This document shows positions 5,128-13,473 of a DNA stretch of 13,744 bases, one piece after another. The DNA lies in assembly GCA_012514965.1 (NCBI GenBank), contig JAAYZH010000142.1, positions 1 to 13,744 of the forward strand. The letters are read 5' to 3'. A program made the position numbers and the translations under genes. The notes beneath the pieces were generated by a model. That model had not been told where the DNA came from, made no database searches, and saw only the letters and a program-made list of their open reading frames with translations. Position 1 is the first letter of the stretch; every line of letters begins with the position of its first letter. The DNA comes from Clostridiaceae bacterium. Its GTDB lineage: Bacteria > Bacillota > Clostridia > Saccharofermentanales > Fastidiosipilaceae.

Positions 5128-5913
5128 ATGTTCAGAGCTTGTACTTTTGATGAGATAGAAGAGATCCTGGCCCGTAACCCGATTCAGTATTTTGATGAGC
5201 GAGAAGAATTGGAGGATCTGGCAGATGATAAGACCAGCGCGTTTTATCGTTCCGAGGACTGCCTCGTGGTGACCAGCCCCAGACGTTTGCGCATGGAGAT
5301 TTTGGCCATGCCTTTGAAGCCTGAGTTTAACTTGGCAGCACTGGAACAATTCGCGCACAAGAAGGCTGCGAATTTCCGTATGCACCTGAATGTAACAGGC
5401 ATCGAGGTCGGCAAACTCCGCTTCACGGAGCCTTATGATATCTCTGATCCGATCACCAGCCTCTGGGGCGATCAGCCGAAAGCACCAGCCCCCGGCACCG
5501 TGCTCCCCGAAGGCAAGATCCGCACTTTGACCAGTGCCGACAGCCGCCACATCATGAACTTCCCCCAGGAGGCAGCTGGACGTGCTATGAATCTTAAGCA
5601 GATTTTTCCTCTGCTGGTAGTCGATGAGATAGGCTCTATTCTGGGTTTCTTTAACAGAGACGGCGCGATGCTAGGCTATATTTCCTATATGCCATCCGCT
5701 TTTGACTCACTGACAATTGATGAAGTATACGTTTTGCCCCCCTTCAGGCTGCAGGGTATAGGCAGTATGCTCGCCAGAGAAGTCTTGGCGACCGCCGCAC
5801 GAAGCGGCAACTCGGCGTACTGGCCGGTCGCAGACGCTGTGGCAGCGATCGAGACAGCAGAGGCCGCCGGTTTCCATAAAGTGGGTTCCAGAATTACGAT
5901 TGAAACGTTATAA
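5128..5913 (+). CDS. GNAT-family N-acetyltransferase with unrecognised N-terminal half
   Basis: From the ATG at 5128 the protein has 261 residues. The C-terminal half is a GNAT fold: LLVVDEIGSILGFF, LGYISYMP, then VYVLPPFRLQGIGSMLA, where R207-L-Q-G-I-G212 is the acetyl-CoA pyrophosphate loop (Q/R-x-x-G-x-G/A). The end, AAIETAEAAGFHKVG, is the usual closing helix and strand. The first 130 or so residues are acidic and match nothing I recognise; they may be a degenerate second GNAT-like domain or a substrate-recognition domain. The acetyl acceptor is unknown. A GTG at 5110 is in frame but its SD would abut it. The ATG has the weak purine stretch GAGAAAGAGAG before it, so the start is uncertain by 6 codons. 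It is the first gene of the probable operon; the SNF2 gene follows after 15 bp. Confidence 0.8.
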   Translation: MFRACTFDEIEEILARNPIQYFDEREELEDLADDKTSAFYRSEDCLVVTSPRRLRMEILAMPLKPEFNLAALEQFAHKKAANFRMHLNVTGIEVGKLRFTEPYDISDPITSLWGDQPKAPAPGTVLPEGKIRTLTSADSRHIMNFPQEAAGRAMNLKQIFPLLVVDEIGSILGFFNRDGAMLGYISYMPSAFDSLTIDEVYVLPPFRLQGIGSMLAREVLATAARSGNSAYWPVADAVAAIETAEAAGFHKVGSRITIETL

Positions 5914-5928
5914 ACGGCGGTGTAGTGA

Positions 5929-8900
5929 GTGAAAATATTGATCGACGCTGAGGCCATCAAAAAACTGGCCTCCAATACGAAAGTTTTTATTCGCGGGCGC
6001 AATCTCTATAACGCGAAAGAGAGAATTGGTCCGCTCTACTATGATGCTCGCAACCACTTGCTTTCGGCAAAAGTTTCAAGTTTTTCCGGTCATGTCTATG
6101 ATACATTTCTCGCACTTCGCAGCAATGGTTCTCCGACAGCGGCTGCCTGCAGCTGCGCTTCGTTCGGCTCCTTTAAGGGCAGTTGCAAGCATGTCGTGGG
6201 ACTGCTCCTGGCAGCCCAGGCTGAAGAGCTGCCGGATGATGGATCGACGCCTGAGGCGCTTCCGGATGACCACCCGCTGGCCGGAGTGCCTCGTCTTCTG
6301 AGACCATTGATGACGTTTGAAGATCTGCTTCGCATCACCGGTCCCGAGCAGACGCAGAAGCGTCGGCGCGGCCGGCCGGCTAAAGGCGAGGAGAAGACCG
6401 AAGAAGCAGAGGCTGAAGCAGCAGCTGCTCCACGCGGAGGCTTTGATCTTTTTCAAGACAATACTGTAGTGCGTGAAGCGGATCAAGCCCACGCAGAACA
6501 AGAGTATATTCGGATTCGACCCGGTTTGAGCAACAGTGAAGAAGCGGGTGCTTTGGCACACACCGAAGACGGCCTGCCTGCCGCGGATTCGTTTGATCGC
6601 TTAGCGGCAGGTGCTCGTTTCTTGACTCATCTGTTTTCCTGGGAGGAGCGGGAACAGAACTTGCTTCGCTCACAGGCGATGTTGAATCGTCAGGAGGACG
6701 GCCTGGCTATCGAAATTACGCTGGAGCTCCTGCCCGGCTTCCCCCACAGCAGTCAGCTATCCCTGCGGGTAGGGACCAGAGAACATTTTTATGTTGTGAA
6801 CTCGCTTGGGGCATTCCTCTCGGGGATTCGCGGTCGTGAAGCAATGCCATTTGGCAACTACTTTACCTGGGCCGTCTCACAGAGAATGTCTCGTCCTCAG
6901 CAACTCTTCCTGGACTGGCTCGAGGCGACCTGGCTTGACGAAGTGCGTCAACAGCGTGCCCGGGACCGGCGTGAGCCCATAGACAGCAAGAACTTAAGCT
7001 TAAGCGGCGAGCACTTGCAGACCTTTTTGAATCTGTGCGCTTATCATGGCGAGGATTTGCCTGTACTCGTGCGTCTGGGGAGAGAAGACTTCCCTCTTGT
7101 AATTCGCAAGACGCTCCCACAGGGGCTGCAGGCCGCATTGCATGAGCCTGAGGCGGCTGCCGACAAGCCGGCGGAATCCGTCAAGTTTGCGAGAGATGAA
7201 GCTTGTCTGGTTTCGCTTGCCTACAACGGCCGCAAGCTGGCTGTCGGTCAGATTGCAGATCTGCAGAGTGAGCAGTTGGTTGCCGAGGACGTTCTTCTGC
7301 TGCACCGCAGCGGGATCCTCCTGTTTGACTCAGTTGTCTATTTTTGCCAAAGTCAGGCCGACCGTCTGCTTTGGCAAATCATGCGTATGCTGGCCGAAAA
7401 GCAGGATCATTATCTTGCTTTGACAGCTGCTGAAGCCTCGTTTTTCCTTGGCAGCGCCCATGAACTGTTGCGTGACGAAAACAAACTGTTTTGGTCACCG
7501 GTTTTGGCCAAACGACTGATCGAACTGCCTCTGGAGATTAAGGTCTATATAGACAGCCTGGAAGATGCAATTTGGCTGTCGGTTTTCTTCTGCTACGGAG
7601 AGTATCACTTCCGGCCGCTGATTCAGCAGTCGCAGCCACAAGTACGCAAGGGTGATCCCGGCAAGGCGCTGGTCGTACGTGACGGCCAGGCGGAATTTGC
7701 CTTCGAAAACACCCTTAAGGATTGGGGTTTCAAAGAAGTATCACTGCGGGAGGATCAGTTGGGCATGATTACCCACGGTCCCGATGGTGACTATATGGCG
7801 AACCAGTTCTATGTGCGTGGCACAGAACAGATCTTCCAATTTGTCAGCGCTACAATTCATGAGCTCAGACAGATTGCGGGTGTTTTTGTCACCCCGTCCT
7901 ATAAGGCGATCGAGCTCAAGGAACCCTCAAAGGTAGAGCTGGAGCTCAAATACAATGAGGGCGAAAATCTCATTGAGTTGATTCTTCAGATGGACGGTTT
8001 CAGCAGCGGAGACGCCGCGCGAATTGTTCGTGCCATGCAGCTTGGCCGGCCCTTTGTGCGCCTGCCGGATTCTTCTTTGGTCGATTTGGGCAGTGCCAAA
8101 CGCCTCTCCGCAAGCGGCGAACAGATGCGCAATCTGGTTCAAACGCTCACCGGCTGGGGTGCTGAGTGGCAGCAGGATCGTTTCATTATTCCAAAGTACA
8201 GGGGTCTGGCTTTGCACGGGCTTTTGCAAGACCAAAACATTCACACGAAGACGGATGACAGTCCGGCTAAACAGGCCTGGGAACGTCTGATCTCGGATCG
8301 CGAGGACCCCGCTGCTGCCGCTCCGGCTATGCCGCCGGATGTGAACGCGACACTGCGCCACTATCAGGTCCAGGGCTACCAGTGGCTGTGCTTTTTGGAT
8401 CGCTACGATATGGGCGGGATTTTGGCCGACGAAATGGGCTTGGGCAAAACCCTGCAGATGCTGGTGTTCCTGTGGTCTCTCTACTTGCGCGAGCCCGGTC
8501 CTGTCCTCGTCGTCGCTCCGACCTCACTGCTCTATAACTGGCTGCAGGAAGCCAAGCGCTTCGTGCCGGGCTTGCCGTCTACCGTTATTGAGGGGACGAA
8601 GCCGATCCGGAATCAGCAGTATGAGGAGCTGGCCGGGAAGCCGGGATTGATAATCGTTTCCTATGGCCTGGCCAGACAGGACCGTCGCGAGCTGCGGGAA
8701 TTCCGTTTCTCTTGCATTGTTCTCGACGAGGCTCAGAACATTAAGAACCCCATGACGAAGACTTCGCGCGCGGTTAAGTCACTCAACGGCAAACGTCGCT
8801 TTGCCCTGACAGGCACCCCGCTGGAGAATCACATTGGCGAACTTTGGTCGATTTTTGACTTTATTATGCCCGGCTACTTGTTCTCTTACAGCTCGTTCCA

Positions 8901-9822
8901 GGATCGCTTCGGCCAGGTGAACGGCCAGTCAATACAGCTCGGTGATGGCAAAGCCATCGCTGCGGAGGCCGAAACCTGGGCTCCGGAAGAACGTGGTTAT
9001 GCCGAAGCCAGGGCGGCCCAATCCGGACTGCACCAGCTGGTTTCGCCCTTTATTATGCGCCGCCTCAAGCAGGAAGTCCTGAAAGATTTGCCGGACAAGA
9101 TCATCACCGACATTCCTTGTGTCATGACAGTTGAGCAGCAAAAACTCTACCGCAAGCACCTGGCCCTGGCCAAGCGTCAGATCAGCGACTTCGACGGTGC
9201 TGACGAAAAGGACAAAGGTCGCCGCCGTATGGATATTCTGGGCGAGTTGACTCGTCTGCGCCAAATTTGCTGTGATCCGTCCTTGTTTATGGATAATTAC
9301 ACCGGCGGCAGCGGCAAGCTCGAGGCGCTCGAGGATCTGCTCGAAAACCTGCTCGAAGGCGGCCATCGAATACTCTTGTTCTCGCAATTTACGACGATGC
9401 TGCAGATTATCCAGAAACGGCAGCGTGAGCTGGGCAGAAGTGTATTATATATAGATGGACAGGTTCCATCGAAGAACCGACTTGACCTGGTTCAGCGTTT
9501 CAATGCCGGTGAAGGGGATATTTTCTTAATCTCTCTCAAAGCCGGTGGTACAGGACTCAATCTTACGGGGGCGGATGTCGTAATCCATTACGACCCCTGG
9601 TGGAACCCTGCCGTCGAGAATCAGGCAACGGACCGCGCCCATCGTATGGGCCAAAGAAAAGTTGTACAGGTATTTCGCATGGTGACAATCGGCTCAATCG
9701 AGGAGAAAATTCAGGAAATGCAGCAGGCCAAGCAGGCTCTGCTGGACGACATTGTTTCTCCGGGGGCGACGTTCATTAATCGAATGAATTTAGACGATAT
9801 TCGCGAACTATTCGCTGAGTAA
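5929..9822 (+). CDS. SWIM zinc-finger, AT-hook, SNF2-family ATPase
   Basis: The protein has 1297 residues and starts with GTG, preceded by GGCGGTG. A SWIM finger is visible at C74-S-C76...C86-K-H88. Residues 145-152 (RRRGRPAK) are an AT-hook, followed by an acidic Ala/Glu linker (153-167). The middle part (about 180-790) includes the bacterial SNF2-associated region (for example QMDGFSSGDAARIVRAMQLG). The ATPase core carries Walker A DEMGLGKT (834-841, K840), DEAQ (933-936), LTGTPLEN (960-967), LLFSQF (1149-1154) and QATDRAHRMGQ (1232-1242), so it appears catalytically intact. SNF2 proteins translocate on double-stranded DNA and remodel protein-DNA complexes. The bacterial SWIM-SNF2 subgroup has no well-defined role. 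It is co-directional with, and 37 bp ahead of, the HelD-like gene. It is not RapA, which lacks SWIM and AT-hook motifs. Confidence 0.93.
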   Translation: MKILIDAEAIKKLASNTKVFIRGRNLYNAKERIGPLYYDARNHLLSAKVSSFSGHVYDTFLALRSNGSPTAAACSCASFGSFKGSCKHVVGLLLAAQAEELPDDGSTPEALPDDHPLAGVPRLLRPLMTFEDLLRITGPEQTQKRRRGRPAKGEEKTEEAEAEAAAAPRGGFDLFQDNTVVREADQAHAEQEYIRIRPGLSNSEEAGALAHTEDGLPAADSFDRLAAGARFLTHLFSWEEREQNLLRSQAMLNRQEDGLAIEITLELLPGFPHSSQLSLRVGTREHFYVVNSLGAFLSGIRGREAMPFGNYFTWAVSQRMSRPQQLFLDWLEATWLDEVRQQRARDRREPIDSKNLSLSGEHLQTFLNLCAYHGEDLPVLVRLGREDFPLVIRKTLPQGLQAALHEPEAAADKPAESVKFARDEACLVSLAYNGRKLAVGQIADLQSEQLVAEDVLLLHRSGILLFDSVVYFCQSQADRLLWQIMRMLAEKQDHYLALTAAEASFFLGSAHELLRDENKLFWSPVLAKRLIELPLEIKVYIDSLEDAIWLSVFFCYGEYHFRPLIQQSQPQVRKGDPGKALVVRDGQAEFAFENTLKDWGFKEVSLREDQLGMITHGPDGDYMANQFYVRGTEQIFQFVSATIHELRQIAGVFVTPSYKAIELKEPSKVELELKYNEGENLIELILQMDGFSSGDAARIVRAMQLGRPFVRLPDSSLVDLGSAKRLSASGEQMRNLVQTLTGWGAEWQQDRFIIPKYRGLALHGLLQDQNIHTKTDDSPAKQAWERLISDREDPAAAAPAMPPDVNATLRHYQVQGYQWLCFLDRYDMGGILADEMGLGKTLQMLVFLWSLYLREPGPVLVVAPTSLLYNWLQEAKRFVPGLPSTVIEGTKPIRNQQYEELAGKPGLIIVSYGLARQDRRELREFRFSCIVLDEAQNIKNPMTKTSRAVKSLNGKRRFALTGTPLENHIGELWSIFDFIMPGYLFSYSSFQDRFGQVNGQSIQLGDGKAIAAEAETWAPEERGYAEARAAQSGLHQLVSPFIMRRLKQEVLKDLPDKIITDIPCVMTVEQQKLYRKHLALAKRQISDFDGADEKDKGRRRMDILGELTRLRQICCDPSLFMDNYTGGSGKLEALEDLLENLLEGGHRILLFSQFTTMLQIIQKRQRELGRSVLYIDGQVPSKNRLDLVQRFNAGEGDIFLISLKAGGTGLNLTGADVVIHYDPWWNPAVENQATDRAHRMGQRKVVQVFRMVTIGSIEEKIQEMQQAKQALLDDIVSPGATFINRMNLDDIRELFAE

Positions 9823-9859
9823 GCGAAGAGGGCGCAGTGGCGCAGCTGAGGAAAGATAT

Positions 9860-12040
9860 ATGAGTACCGAAGATTTTACTGACAGCAGAACGAAAAAGGA
9901 TGATTCTCCTATGGCTTTGTTCTTCAAAGAGCAGGCCTATTTGCGCCGTGTTCTGCAATTTATCGATGAGCGTGAGGCATACCTGAGGTCAAATACCCGA
10001 AGTCGTGAAGATGAGAGTTTCGACCTCAAGGCGGCAGCCTGGGAAGAACACCTTGAGCTCAGCGCGCAGAACTCGAACGGACAGTTCGACTCGGCTATGA
10101 TGCAAGATGAGCTGGCCCGCAACGCGCAGGTCATCTATGAGCAAAACCAGGAGCTGAAGGTCCTGCAGCGTATTCGCAAGGAGCCCTTTTTCGGCCACAT
10201 CACCTTCCGCTTTATGTCTGAAGAGTATGAGGAACCGGGCGAATACTATATTGGTCTCAAAGACCTTATCGACAGTGACCGCTTCACTCAGTACGTAATC
10301 GACTGGCGATCACCTTTGGCCACCGTGTATTACAATGTGAACGAAATTGGGCCGACTTCGTTCAAGAATCGTGAACGCCGGATTGCCGGGGAGCTCCTGG
10401 CGAAGTACCAGCTGGTTATCCAAGATTCGAAGCTCCTGCGTGTCCTGAACACATCTGAGCAGATACTGGACGAAATTCTCCAAATGGTCCTCAGCAGCTT
10501 GAGCTCGGCAAAGATGAAAGCCATCGCCCAGACCATACAGCGTGAGCAAAACCGGATTATTCGGTCCGAGATGAACCGGGTTCTGATTATTCAGGGTGTA
10601 GCGGGGTCAGGCAAAACCTCGATTGCCCTGCACAGAGCTGCCTACATGATGTATGTAGATCCACTCATGCGAGCAGACAATATCTTACTCGTAACGCCGA
10701 GTGAATCTTTTGCCACATATATTTCCTCGGTCCTGCCTGACCTGGGCGAAGAGAATGTACGCAGCTTGACGATTCTGCAGATTCTCAGACAGGAGCTGGG
10801 TGATGTCGAAGCCAGGTATCTGGACTATGTTTTCGCTCCCACGCCGGTCGAGAAATGGCAGGCAATGGGCACTTTCGAATGGGTGGAGTGGTGCCAGGAA
10901 TTCGTTGCCTTTCTCTCTGAGAACATGTTCCAGCCCCAGGAGATCGACCTGCCCTACCTCAAAGTGCCGGCTCGCCTGCTAGGTCAGCTATATCACATCA
11001 ATTACCGACACCTGCCGCCTTTTAGACGTCATGAGGCGATCCTGCGTCATCTTCGTGACCTGGTGTCGAATCCCCTGGACTATCAACAAGCCTACAACCA
11101 GCTGGACGAAGAGCTCCGTTCTATGTTTCTGCTGCATGACTTGCGGCAGACCTACGAAGTGTTTACGCACTGGGCGGCTGAAGAGAAAAATATTGATATC
11201 CACTTCTTCAGCTCCGGCAGCCTCAACCAGGCAGATGTGAGTTTACTTACGCTGCTCAAAATCCTAATGTATGGACCTAGTGAGATAAACTGGGTTCGCC
11301 ACCTGATTGTCGATGAAATGCAGGATCTTACAGGCCTCGCGCATGAATGTTTACGGCGAATTTTCAAGTGCCCGCGAACCTTGCTCGGCGATGTCAATCA
11401 GGCCATTCGTTTCCCCATTTCTGATCACTATCTTGCGGAATTGCAGAGCTTGTATCAGGTGGATCCAATGCGAACTGAATTCTATGAGCTGCGCACCTCC
11501 TATCGCTCAACTCTTGAGATCACGGAGTTTGCCCGGCAGATCGTACAAGATGAATCTATCCTGCCGTTGGAACGTCATGGATCACCTGTGAAAATCACTT
11601 GTTTTGCAGACCATCAAGCAGATGAGCAGCTTGCCCACACGTATGAGCTACTTTTGGCCTGGCGCAGGCAAGGGTATCGTACGGCCGCCGTGCTTTGTGC
11701 GGATGAAGCCGGAGCGGCAGCCATGCGCGCGGGCCTTGAAGCCTTGAGTGCGGCTGAAAAAGGTGAAAAGCCACTGATCCTCAACGATTACCTTAAAGAA
11801 GAAAAAGACTTTGCCGTGACAGTTTGTGATGTATTCCATTCTAAAGGTATCGAGTTCGATACCGTCCTGGTCCACGATGCTTCGGCTCAGTACTACCACG
11901 AAAACCTGGACAGGGTCAAACTCTATGTGTCATGCACCAGAGCCTTGCATGAACTTCATCTGACTGTCCTGGGCGAGCCCTCCCCGTTTTTGCCTGCCGT
12001 TGCTCTTGAGGGCAGACAGCCTGTGGGCAACGAGGGTTAA
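9860..12040 (+). CDS. helD: HelD-like UvrD/Rep-family ATPase (RNA polymerase recycling factor)
   Basis: The protein has 726 residues, slightly shorter than B. subtilis HelD (774). The N-terminal part has a helical start and the HelD-typical blocks PFFGHITF, GEYYIGLKDL and VIDWRSPLATVYYN. SSAKMKAIAQTIQREQNRII leads into Walker A QGVAGSGKTS (245-254, K252). Further motifs are VDEMQDLT (484-491), GDVNQAI (510-516), SYRST (547-551), HSKGIEFD (660-667) and YVSCTRA (689-695). HelD uses ATP to pull RNA polymerase off DNA and nucleic acid, releasing stalled or inactive enzyme; it is not a true helicase. GAGGAAAG sits 4 bases before the ATG, which fixes the start. It shares the operon with the SNF2 ATPase and overlaps no neighbour; the exporter gene begins 3 bp after its stop. 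Confidence 0.92.
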   Translation: MSTEDFTDSRTKKDDSPMALFFKEQAYLRRVLQFIDEREAYLRSNTRSREDESFDLKAAAWEEHLELSAQNSNGQFDSAMMQDELARNAQVIYEQNQELKVLQRIRKEPFFGHITFRFMSEEYEEPGEYYIGLKDLIDSDRFTQYVIDWRSPLATVYYNVNEIGPTSFKNRERRIAGELLAKYQLVIQDSKLLRVLNTSEQILDEILQMVLSSLSSAKMKAIAQTIQREQNRIIRSEMNRVLIIQGVAGSGKTSIALHRAAYMMYVDPLMRADNILLVTPSESFATYISSVLPDLGEENVRSLTILQILRQELGDVEARYLDYVFAPTPVEKWQAMGTFEWVEWCQEFVAFLSENMFQPQEIDLPYLKVPARLLGQLYHINYRHLPPFRRHEAILRHLRDLVSNPLDYQQAYNQLDEELRSMFLLHDLRQTYEVFTHWAAEEKNIDIHFFSSGSLNQADVSLLTLLKILMYGPSEINWVRHLIVDEMQDLTGLAHECLRRIFKCPRTLLGDVNQAIRFPISDHYLAELQSLYQVDPMRTEFYELRTSYRSTLEITEFARQIVQDESILPLERHGSPVKITCFADHQADEQLAHTYELLLAWRRQGYRTAAVLCADEAGAAAMRAGLEALSAAEKGEKPLILNDYLKEEKDFAVTVCDVFHSKGIEFDTVLVHDASAQYYHENLDRVKLYVSCTRALHELHLTVLGEPSPFLPAVALEGRQPVGNEG

Positions 12041-12043
12041 AGC

Positions 12044-12859
12044 GTGCGTGCGGATGTGCCCTTGATCAATTTCAGCGAGTCGGAAGAGGCTTCCGCAATG
12101 GCGGACAGCAGTCACCAGCTTCTGGATCTGTGCCTTCGGTTCGGCACGATGCTGATGGAAGTCGGCGCGGAGACATCAAGGGTCGAGGACAGCATCACAC
12201 GTATCCTTAAGGCATACGGTCTGCGCGAACCATCGGCTTTTGCCATCCCGACGCTTGTGCTAATTACATTCAAGGATGAGAAGGGCAGCACCTACACCAG
12301 TTCACGCAGAATTACCGTGCGAGGCAATAACTTGTATCGCTTGACGATGCTGAATCAATTGTCGCGCACCTTATGCGAAGGTGAGCGGAAAACGACAGAT
12401 TATTTTCGAGTGGAATTGGAGAAGATAGCCGTCACCCCGAACCGGAGGTTCTCGGTTGTCCTCTTGGCTACGGTTCTGGTCTCGCTCGGCTTTACCCTGA
12501 TTTTTCGCGGCAGCTGGCTGGATGCCCTTGCGTCCTGCGTGACGGCCGTGGTGATGCGATTGGTTTTTGTCACGCTGGAACGTATGCAGGTAAACTCGAT
12601 TTTCAACCACCTGGTCTCGGCTTTTGTGGCGGGACTTGGAATTGAAGGGCTCTACCATCTGGGATTGGCGATCAATCCTGCTTTGGCCACGATCGCGGTC
12701 ATTATGAATATCGTGCCTGGTATGCTCATCACGAACTCCATTCGAGAGACGATTGGCGGTGACTTCACCTCGGGCATGAATAAGATTATTGAAGCACTCT
12801 TGATTGCGGTGGCTTTGGCCGTCGGCGCGGGCAGCGCGGTCGTCTTGTTTGGGAGGTAG
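12044..12859 (+). CDS. ThrE/YjjP-type exporter subunit (DUF1212)
   Basis: This is the larger half of a two-gene threonine/serine exporter-like transporter. Numbering from the GTG at 12044 gives 271 residues. The cytosolic N-terminal domain has LLDLCLRFGTMLMEVGAETSRVED (26-49), the family signature around GAETxRVE. About five membrane segments follow (roughly 136-154, 157-177, 185-205, 208-228, 247-268), with the conserved motif PGMLITNSIRETIGGD (225-240). In Corynebacterium the fused ThrE exports threonine and serine; in E. coli YjjP/YjjB is linked to succinate export, so the substrate is open. Two starts are plausible: the GTG with GAGGG 7 bases upstream, or the ATG at 12098 with GGAAGAGG 8 bases upstream, which would remove an acidic 18-residue leader. 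It lies 3 bp after helD. Confidence 0.9.
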   Translation: MRADVPLINFSESEEASAMADSSHQLLDLCLRFGTMLMEVGAETSRVEDSITRILKAYGLREPSAFAIPTLVLITFKDEKGSTYTSSRRITVRGNNLYRLTMLNQLSRTLCEGERKTTDYFRVELEKIAVTPNRRFSVVLLATVLVSLGFTLIFRGSWLDALASCVTAVVMRLVFVTLERMQVNSIFNHLVSAFVAGLGIEGLYHLGLAINPALATIAVIMNIVPGMLITNSIRETIGGDFTSGMNKIIEALLIAVALAVGAGSAVVLFGR

Positions 12860-12864
12860 GCTTG

Positions 12865-13329
12865 ATGGAATGGCAATTTGTGGTTCAGCTCCTGGCGGCG
12901 GCCCTGGCCGGTATGGGCTACGCGCTCTTGTACAACGTGCACGGCAAGCTCTATATTCCTGCGGTGCTGGGGGCGATGCTGGGCTGGGGAATCTACGTGT
13001 TCGCTCTGCAAGGTGGATATTCCACAATCGGTGCCAGTTTTGCTGCTTCCGTCGTAATCTCCTTGTGGTCAGAAATTCTGTCACGCTTGCACAAAGCCCC
13101 CGCTACGGTCTTCCTGGTTATCGGGGTCCTGCCGCTGGTACCGGGCGGCGGAATCTATTCGACCATGCGAGGCATTACGACCGGTGATTTGCGATTCGCC
13201 ATGGAAAAGGGGCTGGAGACCATAGGGATAGCGCTGGTACTGGCCCTGGGCATGCTGATTGTCTCAACCATCATGCGTCTTTACTATTCTTTGCGGGGCA
13301 AAAACTTCCATCTGCCTCGTCGCGTGTAG
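12865..13329 (+). CDS. ThrE/YjjB-type exporter subunit (DUF3815)
   Basis: This is the smaller partner of the preceding exporter gene, 154 residues. It is almost entirely hydrophobic with four to five membrane segments (about 5-23, 30-48, 55-72, 80-97, 118-139). The diagnostic motif PLVPGGGIYSTM covers 90-101. The start is the ATG at 12865, which has GGGAGG 8 bases upstream; this ribosome site overlaps the stop region of the upstream subunit, so the two are translationally linked as expected for a 1:1 complex. An upstream in-frame TTG (12862) is less likely. It is probably the last gene of the operon. Confidence 0.9.
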   Translation: MEWQFVVQLLAAALAGMGYALLYNVHGKLYIPAVLGAMLGWGIYVFALQGGYSTIGASFAASVVISLWSEILSRLHKAPATVFLVIGVLPLVPGGGIYSTMRGITTGDLRFAMEKGLETIGIALVLALGMLIVSTIMRLYYSLRGKNFHLPRRV

Positions 13330-13342
13330 GGGGGATTTTGGC

Positions 13343-13359
13343 CCGGCTTGATAGGCCGG
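13343..13359 (+). terminator. Short GC hairpin after the exporter genes
   Basis: CCGGC (13343-13347) pairs with GCCGG (13355-13359) around a 7-nt loop, 13 bases after the TAG. There is no T-run behind it, so it is at best a weak or Rho-assisted terminator of the operon. Confidence 0.3.
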
Positions 13360-13363
13360 ATTG

Positions 13364-13396
13364 ACGAAATTGCCTAAGAAATTTACGAAATTTGCC
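13364..13396. repeat. Direct repeat 21 bp apart upstream of the last gene
   Basis: ACGAAATTGCC (from 13364) recurs as ACGAAATTTGCC (from 13385). The spacing of 21 bp is two helical turns, so both copies face the same side of the DNA. This layout suits tandem binding of a regulator ahead of the gene at 13474. Confidence 0.4.
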
Positions 13397-13473
13397 AATG
13401 ATATGGAACTTCCCAGGCATAAAAGGCTATTATGAAGTGAATTCTATTGGTAACCAAGCCGGAGGTGGAGAGC

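Noticed and set aside
7927..8361. A 144-codon minus-strand frame inside the SNF2 gene
   Set aside because: Lies wholly within the intact SNF2 reading frame and has no recognisable product or ribosome site.
5929..9822. SNF2 protein as the RapA homologue or as part of a DISARM-type defence system
   Set aside because: RapA lacks SWIM and AT-hook motifs and has different flanking domains; no methylase or phospholipase-D-type DISARM partners are nearby.
9860..12040. The UvrD-like protein as a DNA-repair helicase such as UvrD or PcrA
   Set aside because: The N-terminal blocks (PFFGxIxF, VIDWRSPLA, KMKAIAQTIQREQNxII) before Walker A are characteristic of HelD and not of UvrD or PcrA.
12371..13084. 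A 237-codon minus-strand frame across the exporter genes
   Set aside because: Rich in Arg, Gln and His with no domain; it is the complement of two clear membrane-protein genes with strong ribosome sites.
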